Shown one piece after another: positions 16,887 through 33,410 of a stretch of DNA of 64,000 nt. The translations under genes and the position numbers were made by a program. How positions within the stretch are numbered: the first letter of the stretch is position 1; the number at the start of each line of letters is the position of its first letter. The stretch is from Nocardia puris. Lineage in GTDB: Bacteria > Actinomycetota > Actinomycetes > Mycobacteriales > Mycobacteriaceae. The stretch covers positions 186,001 to 250,000 of the forward strand of contig NZ_QNRE01000005.1 in NCBI RefSeq assembly GCF_003315035.1, given 5' to 3'. The notes below the pieces were generated by a model, which saw only the letters and a program-made list of their open reading frames with translations, made no database searches and was not told the DNA's origin.

Positions 16887-17959
16887 GCGCGAACCTGCGC
16901 GGGCTCGGTGCGCCGCTGGCGAAGCTGATCGCGTTCGTGCTCGTCACGCTCACCGCCACCACGGTGCTCGGCCTGTCGATCGCGAACTACACCGGCGGCG
17001 GCACGGCCTTCAAGGCGCGATTCACCGACGTCACCTCGCTCAACCCCGGTGACGAGGTGCGCATCGCGGGCGTGCGGATCGGCAAGGTCACCGGCATCTC
17101 GATCGTGGACCGGCGCCTGGCCGAGGTGACGTTCGAACTCACCGACCGCGACTGGCTGCCCGCGTCCACCACGGCCAGCATCCGCTACCGGAATCTGGTG
17201 GGGCAGCGCTACATCGCGCTGGAGCAGGGCGCGGGGGAGCAGGGCCGCAAACTCAACGAGGGCGCCACCATCCCGCTGGAGCGCACCCGTCCCGCGTTGA
17301 ACCTGACCACGCTGTTCGACGGGTTCCGCCCGCTGTTCCGTGTGCTCACCGCCGACGACGTGAACAGGCTGTCGTTCGAGATCATCCAGGTCTTCCAGGG
17401 CGAACAGGGCACCATCCGGGATCTGGTGGCCAGCACCGCGAGCCTGACCAACAAGATCGCCGACAAGGACGCGGTGATCGGCGAACTCACCCGCAGCCTG
17501 ACCCAGGTGCTGGAGACGGTCAACGAGCGCGACGAGCAGTTCGATCAACTCATCCGCAACACCGAGGCGCTGGTCACCGGGTTGGCCGCCGAACGCGACA
17601 CGGTCGGGCGGGCGGTGAGTTCGCTGGGCGCGCTGGCCACGGCCACCGGCGAGCTGCTGGTGCCCACGCGGCCGTCGCTGCAGGGCACGATCGCCGGGTT
17701 GAATCAGCTCACCGGCACCCTCAACGAGCGGTCCGACGAGGTGAACGAGGCGCTGGCGACCCTGCCGATCAAGATGGAGAAGCTCGGGCGGGTGGGCAGT
17801 TACGGCTCCTGGTTCCAGTTCTATCTGTGCGGCATCGACATCGTGGTGGGGCCGGGCGCGGTGGACGCGCCGCAGCTGAACCTGCCCGCGAGCCTGCCGA
17901 CGATCAACCAGCCGCTTTACACCAACGCCGCGCCGCGCTGCCAGGGGAGGGCCCGCTGA
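16883..17959 (+). CDS. mceB: Mce family protein MceB
   Basis: 358 residues with membrane helix near residues 12-35 (LIAFVLVTLTATTVLGLS), MCE domain (VTSLNPGDEVRIAGVRIGKV, about 45-125) and a helical region ending in SWFQFYLCGIDIVVGPG, a pattern typical of MceB. Start ATG overlaps the mceA stop by four bases. The stop shares one base with the ATG of mceC. Confidence 0.93.
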   Translation: MSANLRGLGAPLAKLIAFVLVTLTATTVLGLSIANYTGGGTAFKARFTDVTSLNPGDEVRIAGVRIGKVTGISIVDRRLAEVTFELTDRDWLPASTTASIRYRNLVGQRYIALEQGAGEQGRKLNEGATIPLERTRPALNLTTLFDGFRPLFRVLTADDVNRLSFEIIQVFQGEQGTIRDLVASTASLTNKIADKDAVIGELTRSLTQVLETVNERDEQFDQLIRNTEALVTGLAAERDTVGRAVSSLGALATATGELLVPTRPSLQGTIAGLNQLTGTLNERSDEVNEALATLPIKMEKLGRVGSYGSWFQFYLCGIDIVVGPGAVDAPQLNLPASLPTINQPLYTNAAPRCQGRAR

Positions 17960-18969
17960 TGGAGGACCGCACCCTGCTCGGCAAGCGCAGCCCGGCGTTC
18001 CTCGGCGCGCTGGGGCTGGCGCTGGTGCTGCTGGCGACCATGTCGGCGTTCGCGCTGGACCGGCTGCCCATCGTGGGCGCGGCCACCAAGTACACGGCGG
18101 AATTCTCCGAGGCGGCCGGGCTGAAGAAGGGCAACGAGGTGCGCGTGGCCGGCGTGAAGGTCGGCTCGGTGTCGGACGTGCGGCTCGACGGCGACCGCGT
18201 GCTCGTCGACTTCCGCACCAAGGACGCCTGGATCGGTGACGAGACCACCGCGTCGATCCAGATCAAGACCCTGCTGGGCCAGAAGTTCCTGGCGCTGGAC
18301 CCCAAGGGCTCGCGCCCGGCCGACCCGGGGACGCCGATTCCGCTGTCGCGCACCGTCTCCCCGTACGACGTGATCGACGCGTTCTCCGACGCGGCGCGCA
18401 ATATCGACGAGATCGACACCGGTCAGCTGGCCACCAGCATGCGGGTGCTGTCCGACGCGTTCGCCACCACGCCGCCGGAGATCCGCGGGTCCATCGACGG
18501 TATCGCCCGGCTCTCCGAGACGCTGGCCTCGCGCGACGAGGAACTGAAGCGGCTGTTCCGCGCCACCCACCGCACCACCGAACTGCTCGCCGACCGCAAC
18601 GCCGAATTCGAGCGGCTACTCGCCTCGGCGGGACAGTTGCTGGCGGAGTTGAACTTCCGGCAGCAGGCCATCCACCAGCTCCTGGTGGGCGCGCGCACGG
18701 TGTCGACCGAGCTGAGCGCGCTGGTCGCCGACAACGAACAGCAGATCGGGCCCGCGCTGACCAATCTGCGCGCCGCCATCGACATGCTCAACGCCAACCA
18801 GCAGAACATCTCCAAGACGCTGGAACTGGCCGCTCCGTTCTACGGGCTGTACGCCAACGTGCTCGGCACGGGCCGCTGGTTCGACGCGGTGATCGTCAAC
18901 CTGATCCCGCCGCAATTGCCGGAGATCCCCGGCTACCGGGACCCGGTGCGGCAGATGGGAGGCAACTGA
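17959..18969 (+). CDS. mceC: Mce family protein MceC
   Basis: 336 residues: anchor helix about 14-32, MCE domain with GNEVRVAGVKVGSVSDVRLD, helical region, and a C-terminal NVLGTGRWFDAVIVNLIPPQ. Somewhat shorter than many mycobacterial MceC proteins, which have a Pro-rich tail that is missing here. ATG 17959 follows AGGGGAGGGCC. Confidence 0.92.
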   Translation: MEDRTLLGKRSPAFLGALGLALVLLATMSAFALDRLPIVGAATKYTAEFSEAAGLKKGNEVRVAGVKVGSVSDVRLDGDRVLVDFRTKDAWIGDETTASIQIKTLLGQKFLALDPKGSRPADPGTPIPLSRTVSPYDVIDAFSDAARNIDEIDTGQLATSMRVLSDAFATTPPEIRGSIDGIARLSETLASRDEELKRLFRATHRTTELLADRNAEFERLLASAGQLLAELNFRQQAIHQLLVGARTVSTELSALVADNEQQIGPALTNLRAAIDMLNANQQNISKTLELAAPFYGLYANVLGTGRWFDAVIVNLIPPQLPEIPGYRDPVRQMGGN

Positions 18970-18970
18970 C

Positions 18971-20212
18971 GTGGGCGTGAACTGGTCGAGCCGTCGTGCC
19001 CGCCTCGGTGTCGCGGTGGGCGTGGTGCTGGCGCTGATCGCGGGATTCGTGCTGTGGCAGGGGTTCGACCGGCTGACCACCACCAGGATCACCGCGTACT
19101 TCGACCGGTCGGTGGGCATCTACGAAGGCTCCGACGTGCGCATCCTCGGGGTGTCGGTGGGCCGGGTGGCGGCGGTCGAGCCGATGGGCGATCAGGTGCG
19201 CGTCGATTTGCGCGTGGATCGCGGCTTCGACGTTCCGGCCGACGCGCGCGCCGCGCAGATCACCCCGTCGGTGGTGGCCGATCGCTATATCCAGCTCACC
19301 CCTGCCTACACCGGCGGCCCGAAAATGGCGCGCACCGCGACCATTCCGCGCGAACGCACCGTGACGCCCGTCGAGGTGGACGAGCTGTATCGCAGCATCG
19401 CCGAACTCTCCGAGGCGCTCGGCCCCGACGGCGCGAACCGCGAGGGCGCGGTGAACGATCTGGTGCGCGTGTCCGCCGACAACCTCGCGGGCAACGGTGA
19501 GGCGCTGGCGAACAGCATCACCCAGCTCTCGGGCGCGGCGCGGTACTTCGCCGAGGCGCGCGGCGACATCTTCGAGACCGTGAAGCATTTGCAGTCGTTC
19601 GTCAGCATGCTCGCCGAGAACGACCAGCAGGTGCGGCAATTCAACGCGCAGCTGGCCGACCTGGCCGGATTCCTCGCCGACGAACGCCAGAACCTGGGCG
19701 AGGCGCTGCGGCTGCTCTCGGTGGCGCTGGGCGATGTGGCCCGGTTCGTCGATGCGAATCGCGACCTCGTGGCGCAGAACGCGGAGTCGCTCACCACACT
19801 CACCCGCACCCTGGCCGACCAGCGCGACGATCTGGCCGCCACGCTGCCGGTGCTGCCGGTGGCGCTGAGCAACCTGATCAATATCCACAACGCCGAATCC
19901 GGCACCCTCGACATGCGCGCCAACTTCACCGATCTGCAGGATCCGTTCGGCGTGATCTGCAAGATGCTGGATCTCTCCGAGCTGGTGCCCGGCGATGCGA
20001 AGTTCGAGGCGCTGGGCCGCCAGATGCGCCCGCTGCTGGATCACTGCAAGGAGATCACCGACCAGATCACCGCGGGCGTCCAGACGCCCACGCTGATCCT
20101 GCCGTTCGGCATTCTCAGCGGCGAGAACCAGCAGCGCGCACCGGTGCCGGGGACCGTACCCGGCACGCCGTCGGACCGGGTGCCGCCCTCTCAGCAGGAC
20201 GGTGGACGATGA
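18971..20212 (+). CDS. mceD: Mce family protein MceD
   Basis: 413 residues with anchor helix near 14-32 (VAVGVVLALIAGFVLWQG), MCE domain (SDVRILGVSVGRVAAVEPMG) and long helical part; the tail after residue 385 is Pro/Gln-rich. GTG start one base after the mceC stop. Translationally coupled to mceE by an ATGA overlap. Confidence 0.92.
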   Translation: MGVNWSSRRARLGVAVGVVLALIAGFVLWQGFDRLTTTRITAYFDRSVGIYEGSDVRILGVSVGRVAAVEPMGDQVRVDLRVDRGFDVPADARAAQITPSVVADRYIQLTPAYTGGPKMARTATIPRERTVTPVEVDELYRSIAELSEALGPDGANREGAVNDLVRVSADNLAGNGEALANSITQLSGAARYFAEARGDIFETVKHLQSFVSMLAENDQQVRQFNAQLADLAGFLADERQNLGEALRLLSVALGDVARFVDANRDLVAQNAESLTTLTRTLADQRDDLAATLPVLPVALSNLINIHNAESGTLDMRANFTDLQDPFGVICKMLDLSELVPGDAKFEALGRQMRPLLDHCKEITDQITAGVQTPTLILPFGILSGENQQRAPVPGTVPGTPSDRVPPSQQDGGR

Positions 20213-21444
20213 GGGCCGCACGCGGATTCGCCGTCGCCGCACTGGGATTCGCGACGCTGCTGCTGGGTTCCTGCGCGGCCGACGGCATCTACAGCGTGCC
20301 GCTGCCCGGCGGCGCCGACGTGGGCGAGCACCCGATCCACGTCGACATCCACTTCGACGACGTGCTCGACCTGGTGCCGCAGTCGGCGGTGAAGGCCGAC
20401 GGCGTGCCGGTCGGGCGGGTCGAGGAGATCACGCTCGCGGGCGACGGCTGGACCGCCAGCGTGCGCACGCTGATCAACTCTTCGGTGCGGCTGCCCGCCA
20501 ACGCCGTCGCCGAGGTGCGGCAGTCGAATCTGCTGGGCGAGAAGTTCATCGAACTGTCCGCGCCCGAGGTGGCCCCCGATCCGGAACCGCTGACCGACGG
20601 CGCGGTGATCCCGGTGCGGAACACCCGGCACGCCACCGAGGTGGAGCAGGTGCTGGGCGCGATGTCGTTGTTGCTCAACGGCGGTGGCGTCGCGCAGCTC
20701 AAACCGATCGTCACCGAGCTGAACAACGCCATGGGCGGGCGCGAGGACCGGGTGCGCTCCCTGCTGGAGCAGGCGAACACGCTGATCGGCGGCTTGGAGC
20801 GGCAGGTCGCCGATATCACCAGGGCCATCGACGAACTCGCCGAACTCGGCAATCGGGTGGCCGCCCGCAACGTCGAACTCGGGCGCGTGATCGACGAACT
20901 GCCCGCCGGTATCGCGACCCTGGAGCAGCAGCGGCCGCAGCTGATCGACCTGCTCGGCCAGCTGGACCGGGTGGGGCAGGCCGGGTTCGACGTGATCGAC
21001 ACCGCCAAGGACGATCTCATCACCGATCTCAACGCGCTGCGGCCCACGTTGCAGGAATTGGGCCGTGCCGCACCGGATCTGGTGACGGCGTTCCCGCTCA
21101 TCCCCACCTATCCGTTCCCGGATTCGTCGCTGGAGGGCACCTTCGGCGGCCAGGTGAACACCTGGCTGTCGGTGGACCAGCAGATCGGCGTGACGCTGAG
21201 CAATCTCGGTGTGGGCAAACCGGATCCGGTGTACATCCCGCCGCCGTACGGGCCCACGCCGAACGTGAATCCCACGAACCCGTACTACCACGGCAACGGT
21301 CCCCGCCCCGGCTGGCCGACGGTGTCGCTGTTGCCGCTGCCGCCCGCCCTGGCGCCGCTGCCCGCGCCCGGCGCGGATCCGTTCGGACAGCTCCTCGAAC
21401 AGCTCGGGGTGCGCCCGCCCGCCGCGGGAGGTGCGCCCCGATGA
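20209..21444 (+). CDS. mceE: Mce family lipoprotein MceE (LprK-like)
   Basis: 411 residues. The N-terminus is a lipoprotein signal peptide with lipobox LLGSC (Cys at about residue 24), as expected for the E subunit. The MCE domain contains SAVKADGVPVGRVEEITLAG; the C-terminal 70 residues are Pro-rich (YIPPPYGPTPNVNPTNPYYH). Overlaps mceD and mceF by four bases on each side. Confidence 0.93.
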   Translation: MRAARGFAVAALGFATLLLGSCAADGIYSVPLPGGADVGEHPIHVDIHFDDVLDLVPQSAVKADGVPVGRVEEITLAGDGWTASVRTLINSSVRLPANAVAEVRQSNLLGEKFIELSAPEVAPDPEPLTDGAVIPVRNTRHATEVEQVLGAMSLLLNGGGVAQLKPIVTELNNAMGGREDRVRSLLEQANTLIGGLERQVADITRAIDELAELGNRVAARNVELGRVIDELPAGIATLEQQRPQLIDLLGQLDRVGQAGFDVIDTAKDDLITDLNALRPTLQELGRAAPDLVTAFPLIPTYPFPDSSLEGTFGGQVNTWLSVDQQIGVTLSNLGVGKPDPVYIPPPYGPTPNVNPTNPYYHGNGPRPGWPTVSLLPLPPALAPLPAPGADPFGQLLEQLGVRPPAAGGAPR

Positions 21445-22682
21445 CCAGGCTCGTGCGCAATCAGCTGGTGGTGTTCGTGGTGATCGCCGTGCTCGGCATC
21501 GCGTTCGTGGGCGCGCGCTACATCCGGCTGGACCACATGCTCGGGTTCAGCCAGTACGAGGTGCGGGTGGAGACCGCGCAGACGGGCGGCATCTATAAAG
21601 GCGCCGAGGTGACCTATCGGGGTGTGCCGGTGGGGCGGGTCGGCGAACTCGCCCTCGACGGCGACGGGGTGAGCATCACGCTGGTGATCGACTCGAGTGC
21701 GCCCGACATCCCGGCCTCGGCGAAGGCCGTGGTGGCCAACCGGTCCGCGATCGGCGAACAGTACGTCGACCTGCAACCCGACAGCGACAGCGGCCCGTAC
21801 CTGACCGACGGCTCGGTGATCGTGGGGGCGCAGACGCCGGTGCCCGTGCAGGATCTGGTCGCCAGCGTGGACCGGTTCGCGAGCACCGTCGACCTCGCCG
21901 CGCTCAATGTCACCGTCACCGAACTGGGCCGCGCCTTCGACGGCAAGGGCGAGGACCTGCACGTCTTCGTGCGCTCGCTCAACGAGTTCACCACCACGTT
22001 CCACGAGACGCTGCCGCAGACCGTCCAGCTCATCCGCGACGGCCGCATCGCGCTGGGCACCCAGGCCGAACAGGCCGACGCCATCCGCCGCTTCAGCGAG
22101 GGACTCGACGCGCTCACCGCCCAGCTGCGCTCCAGCGACCCCGATGTGCGCCGCCTCATCGGCACCGGCGCCGACGCGGGCGAACAGCTCGGCGCGCTGC
22201 TGGAGGAGAGCGGGCCCGCGCTGACCACCGACCTGGCCAACCTGCGCGAACTGCTGGTCGCGATCTCGCCGAAGTTCTACGCGCTGCGACCGCTGCTGCA
22301 GATGCTGCCGCACCTGTCCATCGGCGCCTCGGCCACCGCCCCGGGCGACGGCACCAGCCACTTCGGCCTGGTGCTCGAGACCAATAACCCGCCGGCCTGC
22401 ACGGTCGGCTACGAGGGGACCCAGGTGATCCTGGAGCGGATGAAGGCGCAGAACCCGGATTTCGACGACACACGCGACGAATTCCCCTTCAACACCGAAG
22501 CCAAATGCCTTGTGCCGTTCGGCAATCCGACCGCCGTGCGCGGCGGCGAGCGCGCCGAGCTCGCCGACCCGGCGATCACGCAGCCCTGGGACGCCAACCC
22601 CAAGACCGACCCGGAGAAGCTGAACCTCACCCCGGTCGCCGTCCAGCTGGCCACCCTCATGGGCGTCACGCCGAAGCGATGA
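21441..22682 (+). CDS. mceF: Mce family protein MceF
   Basis: 413 residues with anchor helix about 8-26 (LVVFVVIAVLGIAFVGAR), MCE domain (GAEVTYRGVPVGRVGELALD), helical region, and a C-terminal domain with paired Cys (PPACTVGYEGTQ, EAKCLVPFGN). Last of the six Mce subunits; start overlaps mceE. A repeat element begins 25 bp after its stop. Confidence 0.93.
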   Translation: MTRLVRNQLVVFVVIAVLGIAFVGARYIRLDHMLGFSQYEVRVETAQTGGIYKGAEVTYRGVPVGRVGELALDGDGVSITLVIDSSAPDIPASAKAVVANRSAIGEQYVDLQPDSDSGPYLTDGSVIVGAQTPVPVQDLVASVDRFASTVDLAALNVTVTELGRAFDGKGEDLHVFVRSLNEFTTTFHETLPQTVQLIRDGRIALGTQAEQADAIRRFSEGLDALTAQLRSSDPDVRRLIGTGADAGEQLGALLEESGPALTTDLANLRELLVAISPKFYALRPLLQMLPHLSIGASATAPGDGTSHFGLVLETNNPPACTVGYEGTQVILERMKAQNPDFDDTRDEFPFNTEAKCLVPFGNPTAVRGGERAELADPAITQPWDANPKTDPEKLNLTPVAVQLATLMGVTPKR

Positions 22683-22707
22683 ACACGCTGGACGTTAGGG
22701 TGGCGGC

Positions 22708-22791
22708 GTGAGCGAGCGCAGCGAGGGAACCGTCGACACAGCGCGCATCGCGCGCGCCGGAAGCGTGAGCGAGCGCCGGGAGCGCATCGAA
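22708..22791 (+). repeat. Interspersed repeat, copy A
   Basis: The gap between mceF and the next gene starts with GTGAGCGAGCGCAGCGAGG, then a core around ACAGCGCGCATCGCGCGCGC followed by CGGAAGC, then a second GTGAGCGAGCG. The core and both GAGCGAGCG ends recur, reversed, at 37700-37766 with one base different in the 19 bases before CGGAA. The palindromic core (GCGCGC) and position behind a stop codon resemble REP/BIME-like elements. It is not coding as far as I can see. Confidence 0.6.
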
Positions 22792-22811
22792 GGTTCGCGG
22801 GCGGTGCCGGC

Positions 22812-23771
22812 GTGAAGCCCGGCAGCTCCGAGGACGAGTCGCGTCCGGCGGACGGTGCGGTGCGTCCGGCCGACACTGACGGGGTGGCGGCCGATGCCCA
22901 GGGGCCGATCGCGGAGCCGAGCCGGGCGACCGCCGATTCCGACGGCGAGGCCGCCGACTCACGGCCTGCTGCCGAGGAGCCGGGCCGAGCGGATGACGGC
23001 GTCACCGCTGATGCCAAGGGGCAGGTCGCGGACTCGAGTGAGGTGACTGCCGATGCGTCGGTTTCGGACAGCGCTGCCGAGCCGGTCGCGGAATCCAGCG
23101 GTGGGTCGCGAGCGGCGCGGCGCGAGAAAACTTCCGACGACGCGTCCACCACCTCCGCGAGCTCCCGCCCACCTGCCGCGCTCACAGTCGTAGCGCTCGG
23201 CGCGGTGATCGTCGCCGCGCTGGCGGCGCTGTGGTTCGGCGGCGGCTGGGTGCGGGCGGCGTTGTTCACCGACGGTCCGCGCGCCGACGCCCGCGACTCC
23301 GCGCTGGACGCCGCCCAGCAGGCCGCGCTCAATATGACCACCATGAACCTGGACGACGTGCCCGGCTCGCTCGCGCTGGCCCGCTCCTCGATGACGGGCC
23401 CGATCCTGGAGTCGGCCACGAAGAACCAGGCGCAGTCGGAGGAGATGGCCGCCCGCGCGGGTGTCGGCATGTCCTCCACGGTGCTCGGTGCCTCGATCAC
23501 CTCGCTGAACAGCGAGCGGGACCGGGCCTCGGCGCTGGTCGTGCTGCGCGTCACCGAATCCGCGCCGGACCGGCCGGACTCGGCCTACCGCTACACGTGG
23601 AGCCTGGACATGGCCAAGGACGGCGAGGTGTGGAAGGCCGAACAGGTCGCCTCCCTCACCCAACCCGTCCTGCTGGACGGTCCGGGCCCGGCCGGCACAC
23701 CCGCGGAACCCGGTGCGCCAGTGGAAGTTCCGCCTCCCACCGAGCCCACGCCGCAGGAGGGACCGCGATGA
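22812..23771 (+). CDS. Mce-associated membrane protein (Mas-like, first)
   Basis: Accessory protein of a Mce operon, 319 residues. The first 115 residues are acidic, Ala/Asp/Glu-rich and probably disordered; a single membrane helix lies near 122-145 (LTVVALGAVIVAALAALWFG); the outer C-terminal domain (about 150-290) resembles the SnoaL/NTF2-like fold of Mce-associated proteins; the tail is Pro-rich. The GTG at 22812 has poor Shine-Dalgarno support. Overlaps the next gene by ATGA. Mycobacterial relatives stabilise or guide Mce complexes. Confidence 0.8.
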   Translation: MKPGSSEDESRPADGAVRPADTDGVAADAQGPIAEPSRATADSDGEAADSRPAAEEPGRADDGVTADAKGQVADSSEVTADASVSDSAAEPVAESSGGSRAARREKTSDDASTTSASSRPPAALTVVALGAVIVAALAALWFGGGWVRAALFTDGPRADARDSALDAAQQAALNMTTMNLDDVPGSLALARSSMTGPILESATKNQAQSEEMAARAGVGMSSTVLGASITSLNSERDRASALVVLRVTESAPDRPDSAYRYTWSLDMAKDGEVWKAEQVASLTQPVLLDGPGPAGTPAEPGAPVEVPPPTEPTPQEGPR

Positions 23772-24448
23772 ACACGCGCCGCCCGGTCAACCGGGTCACG
23801 CCCAAACGCCGTACCGCGCAGACGGCCGGCCCGCGCCCGGTCTCGCGCGGACCGAAGCTCGCCTCCGCGCGGCAGACCACGTCCACCGCGCCCGCCGAAC
23901 GTCGTCCACGCAAGCAGCCCGCCCGTCCGCCGCGCGCCCCGCGGCCCGAGCGCACCGGCGGCGGTTCCTGGCGACTGGTCACCCTCGCGCTGCTCGGGGC
24001 GATGGTGCTGGGCGGTTTCGCCGTGATCGCGGCCTTTCGCCCGGGAGTTTCCGACGACAATCGCGCCTACCTCGACAGCGCCGCCACCGAGGAGGTGCGC
24101 GCCGCGGGCGAGCACGCGCTGCGCACCATCTACGCCTACGACCTCGACGCCGTCGACGGCTACGAGGACGCCGTTCGCCAGGTGGTCACCGGCACGATGC
24201 TCACGGAGCTCGACCAGTTCGCCGGAACGACGATCGAAGCCATCAAACAGGCCCAGACCAGCGCCGACGCGGTGGTCGATCCGATCGGTGTGACAATGCT
24301 CACCGACGATCACGCGGAGTTGCTGGTGAATCTGGTGGTGAGTGCCACCAAGGACGGCGTGGCCCAGCAGAGCGTGGCTGGTCCGGTCGTGTTGCAGATG
24401 ACGAAGGTCGACGGGCGCTGGCTGGCGAGCTCGGTCGTGGACCGGTGA
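23768..24448 (+). CDS. Mce-associated membrane protein (second)
   Basis: 226 residues. A very basic, Pro/Arg-rich N-terminus (about 1-65) is followed by one membrane helix (about 70-90, RLVTLALLGAMVLGGFAVIA) and an extracellular Mce-associated domain (about 95-226, with ATEEVRAAGEHALRTIYAYD). The opposite charge of its cytoplasmic tail to that of the preceding protein is notable. Last gene of the mce operon. Confidence 0.85.
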   Translation: MNTRRPVNRVTPKRRTAQTAGPRPVSRGPKLASARQTTSTAPAERRPRKQPARPPRAPRPERTGGGSWRLVTLALLGAMVLGGFAVIAAFRPGVSDDNRAYLDSAATEEVRAAGEHALRTIYAYDLDAVDGYEDAVRQVVTGTMLTELDQFAGTTIEAIKQAQTSADAVVDPIGVTMLTDDHAELLVNLVVSATKDGVAQQSVAGPVVLQMTKVDGRWLASSVVDR

Positions 24449-24455
24449 TCTTGAA

Positions 24456-24482
24456 CCGGGTCAACCGATCTCGGTGACCCGG
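24456..24482 (+). terminator. Hairpin after the mce operon
   Basis: CCGGGTC (24456-24462) pairs with GACCCGG (24476-24482); the interior ACCGA/TCGGT can pair further. There is no T-tract, so factor-independent termination is uncertain. Confidence 0.45.
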
Positions 24483-24715
24483 TGACGGGCATGCCACTTG
24501 ACGAGTTTCGCCCGACCCGTCACGCTATTCACAACAGCGGCAGCTGTCACAAGCGGTTTCCCCCGCCCCGTGGCCACCGGCGCAGCCAGCGATACGGTCG
24601 CCCCCCGCACGCGCGGACGAGGTGTGGCGCCCGCCGGTGAGCCCCCGGCCCTCGTGGTCCGGACGCCGCTGCGCCACGGCGCGCCAGCGGCGAGGGAGAT
24701 CACACGGGTGGTACT

Positions 24716-24745
24716 TTGACACCTCCGTGTCATGGAGTGTAGGTT
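24716..24745 (+). promoter_or_regulatory. rpoB promoter (sigma70/SigA type)
   Basis: TTGACA at 24716-24721, 18-bp spacer, TAGGTT at 24740-24745. A consensus -35 and an actinobacterial -10 lie about 190 bp upstream of the rpoB start, the distance seen in mycobacteria and relatives. Confidence 0.75.
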
Positions 24746-24933
24746 TGGACTTTGCGCTGGCTGCCTCCTGTCCATACCTCGATTCGCACACGTAAGTTTC
24801 GCCCTTCCGGTGTTACTTCCGTTGTTGCCTGTTCGGGTTTCGTTCGGGTTGTGACCAGCGGAATTCGTAGCAGAAGCAAAGCGACGGTCGCGGACCACCA
24901 CGCGACGCGCGTGAGGTGCTGGAAGGACGCATC

Positions 24934-28407
<3,474 letters not shown>

Positions 28408-28413
28408 GCGGTC

Positions 28414-28449
28414 GGCGCGGATGCCTTGCCCCGCAACGGCATCCGCGCC
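28414..28449 (+). other. 12-bp stem-loop between rpoB and rpoC
   Basis: Arms GGCGCGGATGCC (28414-28425) and GGCATCCGCGCC (28438-28449) pair perfectly with a 12-base loop. No T-tract follows and rpoC must be transcribed through it, so it is more likely an mRNA processing or stability element or a partial attenuator than a true terminator. Confidence 0.55.
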
Positions 28450-28513
28450 CATCGCGTTCCACCACTAGTGAACTTTTGCTCGATTTCGACCCGAACAGGG
28501 GAAAGGAAGTTAC

Positions 28514-32467
<3,954 letters not shown>

Positions 32468-32481
32468 TCCCGTGAAGCATT

Positions 32482-32511
32482 CGGCCCCCGCATCTTTCGG
32501 TGCGGGGGCCG
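32482..32511 (+). terminator. Terminator after rpoC
   Basis: CGGCCCCCGCA pairs with TGCGGGGGCCG over 11 bp with an eight-base loop, followed by TTTCGCGTT. Confidence 0.8.
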
Positions 32512-32611
32512 TTTCGCGTTCCGGGGGCCGGAACGGGGTGGTGCGGTTTAGGATGTGGCACCGGCTCGGTGGTTCGTCCGGGTCGGCGCGAAAGCTTCGA
32601 GGGGGCGCGCC

Positions 32612-33334
32612 GTGAGTCGATTCTCGCGTCGGGGGAGAGTGGTCCGGGATAGATGGATGGTGGGGGTGGTGGCGAGTTCGGTGTTCTCCCTGGCGTTTTG
32701 CGTGGGCGTGGCCGGGCTGTGGATGGTGACCGGTCGTGAGGAGACCCCGTCGGAGGGGCCCGCGACGTCGGTGATCGGAGAGCCCGCCGCGGCGACACCG
32801 CCGGACCTACCCAGGCGGCCTGACGTGACGTTGGCGCGAAATGGTGATCGCGGCCCGGTGGTCGGCCAGACATACGGTGCGGGCGAAGCGCTTTCGCCGA
32901 TGCGGGGGTTGCGCGGACTGCCGTTCGATTTCGATCTTCCGGAGGGTTGGGGGTGTCGCGAGGGCAGCGAGCGACTGCGTGTGGACGCTGTGTGGACGTG
33001 TGTGGATGAACGCGGAGGCAGCCGGGCGGGCGGCTGGATCGGCGTGCAATCCTGCGCCGAGCCCTGCGGCGAGCTCGAACAGGCCATGTTCCGTTCGGCG
33101 TTGATCGGCACCGGACCGGTCTGGCACGCCACCGACGACACCACCTGGTACACCGAGACGCCGATCGAGATCGACGGTGATCCCCGCCTGCGCGTCGCGA
33201 TGATCCACAGTTTCGCCGCCCACCCCGGCGGCCCCGTCGACACGCTCGCCTTCGCCCGCCTCACCGGGCCGGTCGCGGTCACCGACACCCTGGCGCGCGT
33301 GGTCAACGAGATCCGGCTGCGCGCGGCCGGCTGA
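32612..33334 (+). CDS. Membrane-anchored protein of unknown function
   Basis: 240 residues. I do not recognise the family. A basic N-terminus (SRFSRRGRVVRDRW) is followed by one membrane helix (about 16-40, MVGVVASSVFSLAFCVGVAG), a disordered Pro/Ala segment, and an exported domain (about 90-235) with four Cys in pairs (WGCREGS, WTCVDERGG, QSCAEPCGEL) that suggest disulphides outside the cell. GTG 32612 follows GAGGGGG; in-frame starts at 32555 would give a poor N-terminus. It stands alone after rpoC. Confidence 0.7.
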   Translation: MSRFSRRGRVVRDRWMVGVVASSVFSLAFCVGVAGLWMVTGREETPSEGPATSVIGEPAAATPPDLPRRPDVTLARNGDRGPVVGQTYGAGEALSPMRGLRGLPFDFDLPEGWGCREGSERLRVDAVWTCVDERGGSRAGGWIGVQSCAEPCGELEQAMFRSALIGTGPVWHATDDTTWYTETPIEIDGDPRLRVAMIHSFAAHPGGPVDTLAFARLTGPVAVTDTLARVVNEIRLRAAG

Positions 33335-33410
33335 CCCGGCACTGGACAGCGCCGCCCACCCTGCGGTAGACAACTGGAACACGTTACAGTTCTGCGGCTC
33401 GGGAGGGTGT

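Larger units (their letters stand above)
24449..24933. other. Intergenic region with mce terminator and rpoB promoter/leader
   Basis: 485 bp without a convincing gene. It starts with the hairpin at 24456-24482, holds a GC-rich stretch without recognisable features (24490-24700), then the promoter at 24716-24745 and a leader of about 180 bp before rpoB that is rich in pyrimidines on the plus strand. Confidence 0.6.

Noticed and set aside
15551..17959. 802-codon frame over mceA and mceB
   Set aside because: Its first half is an out-of-frame translation of mceA; mceB begins at the internal ATG 16883.
20202..22682. 826-codon frame over mceE and mceF
   Set aside because: Its first half is mceE in a wrong frame; mceF starts at ATG 21441.
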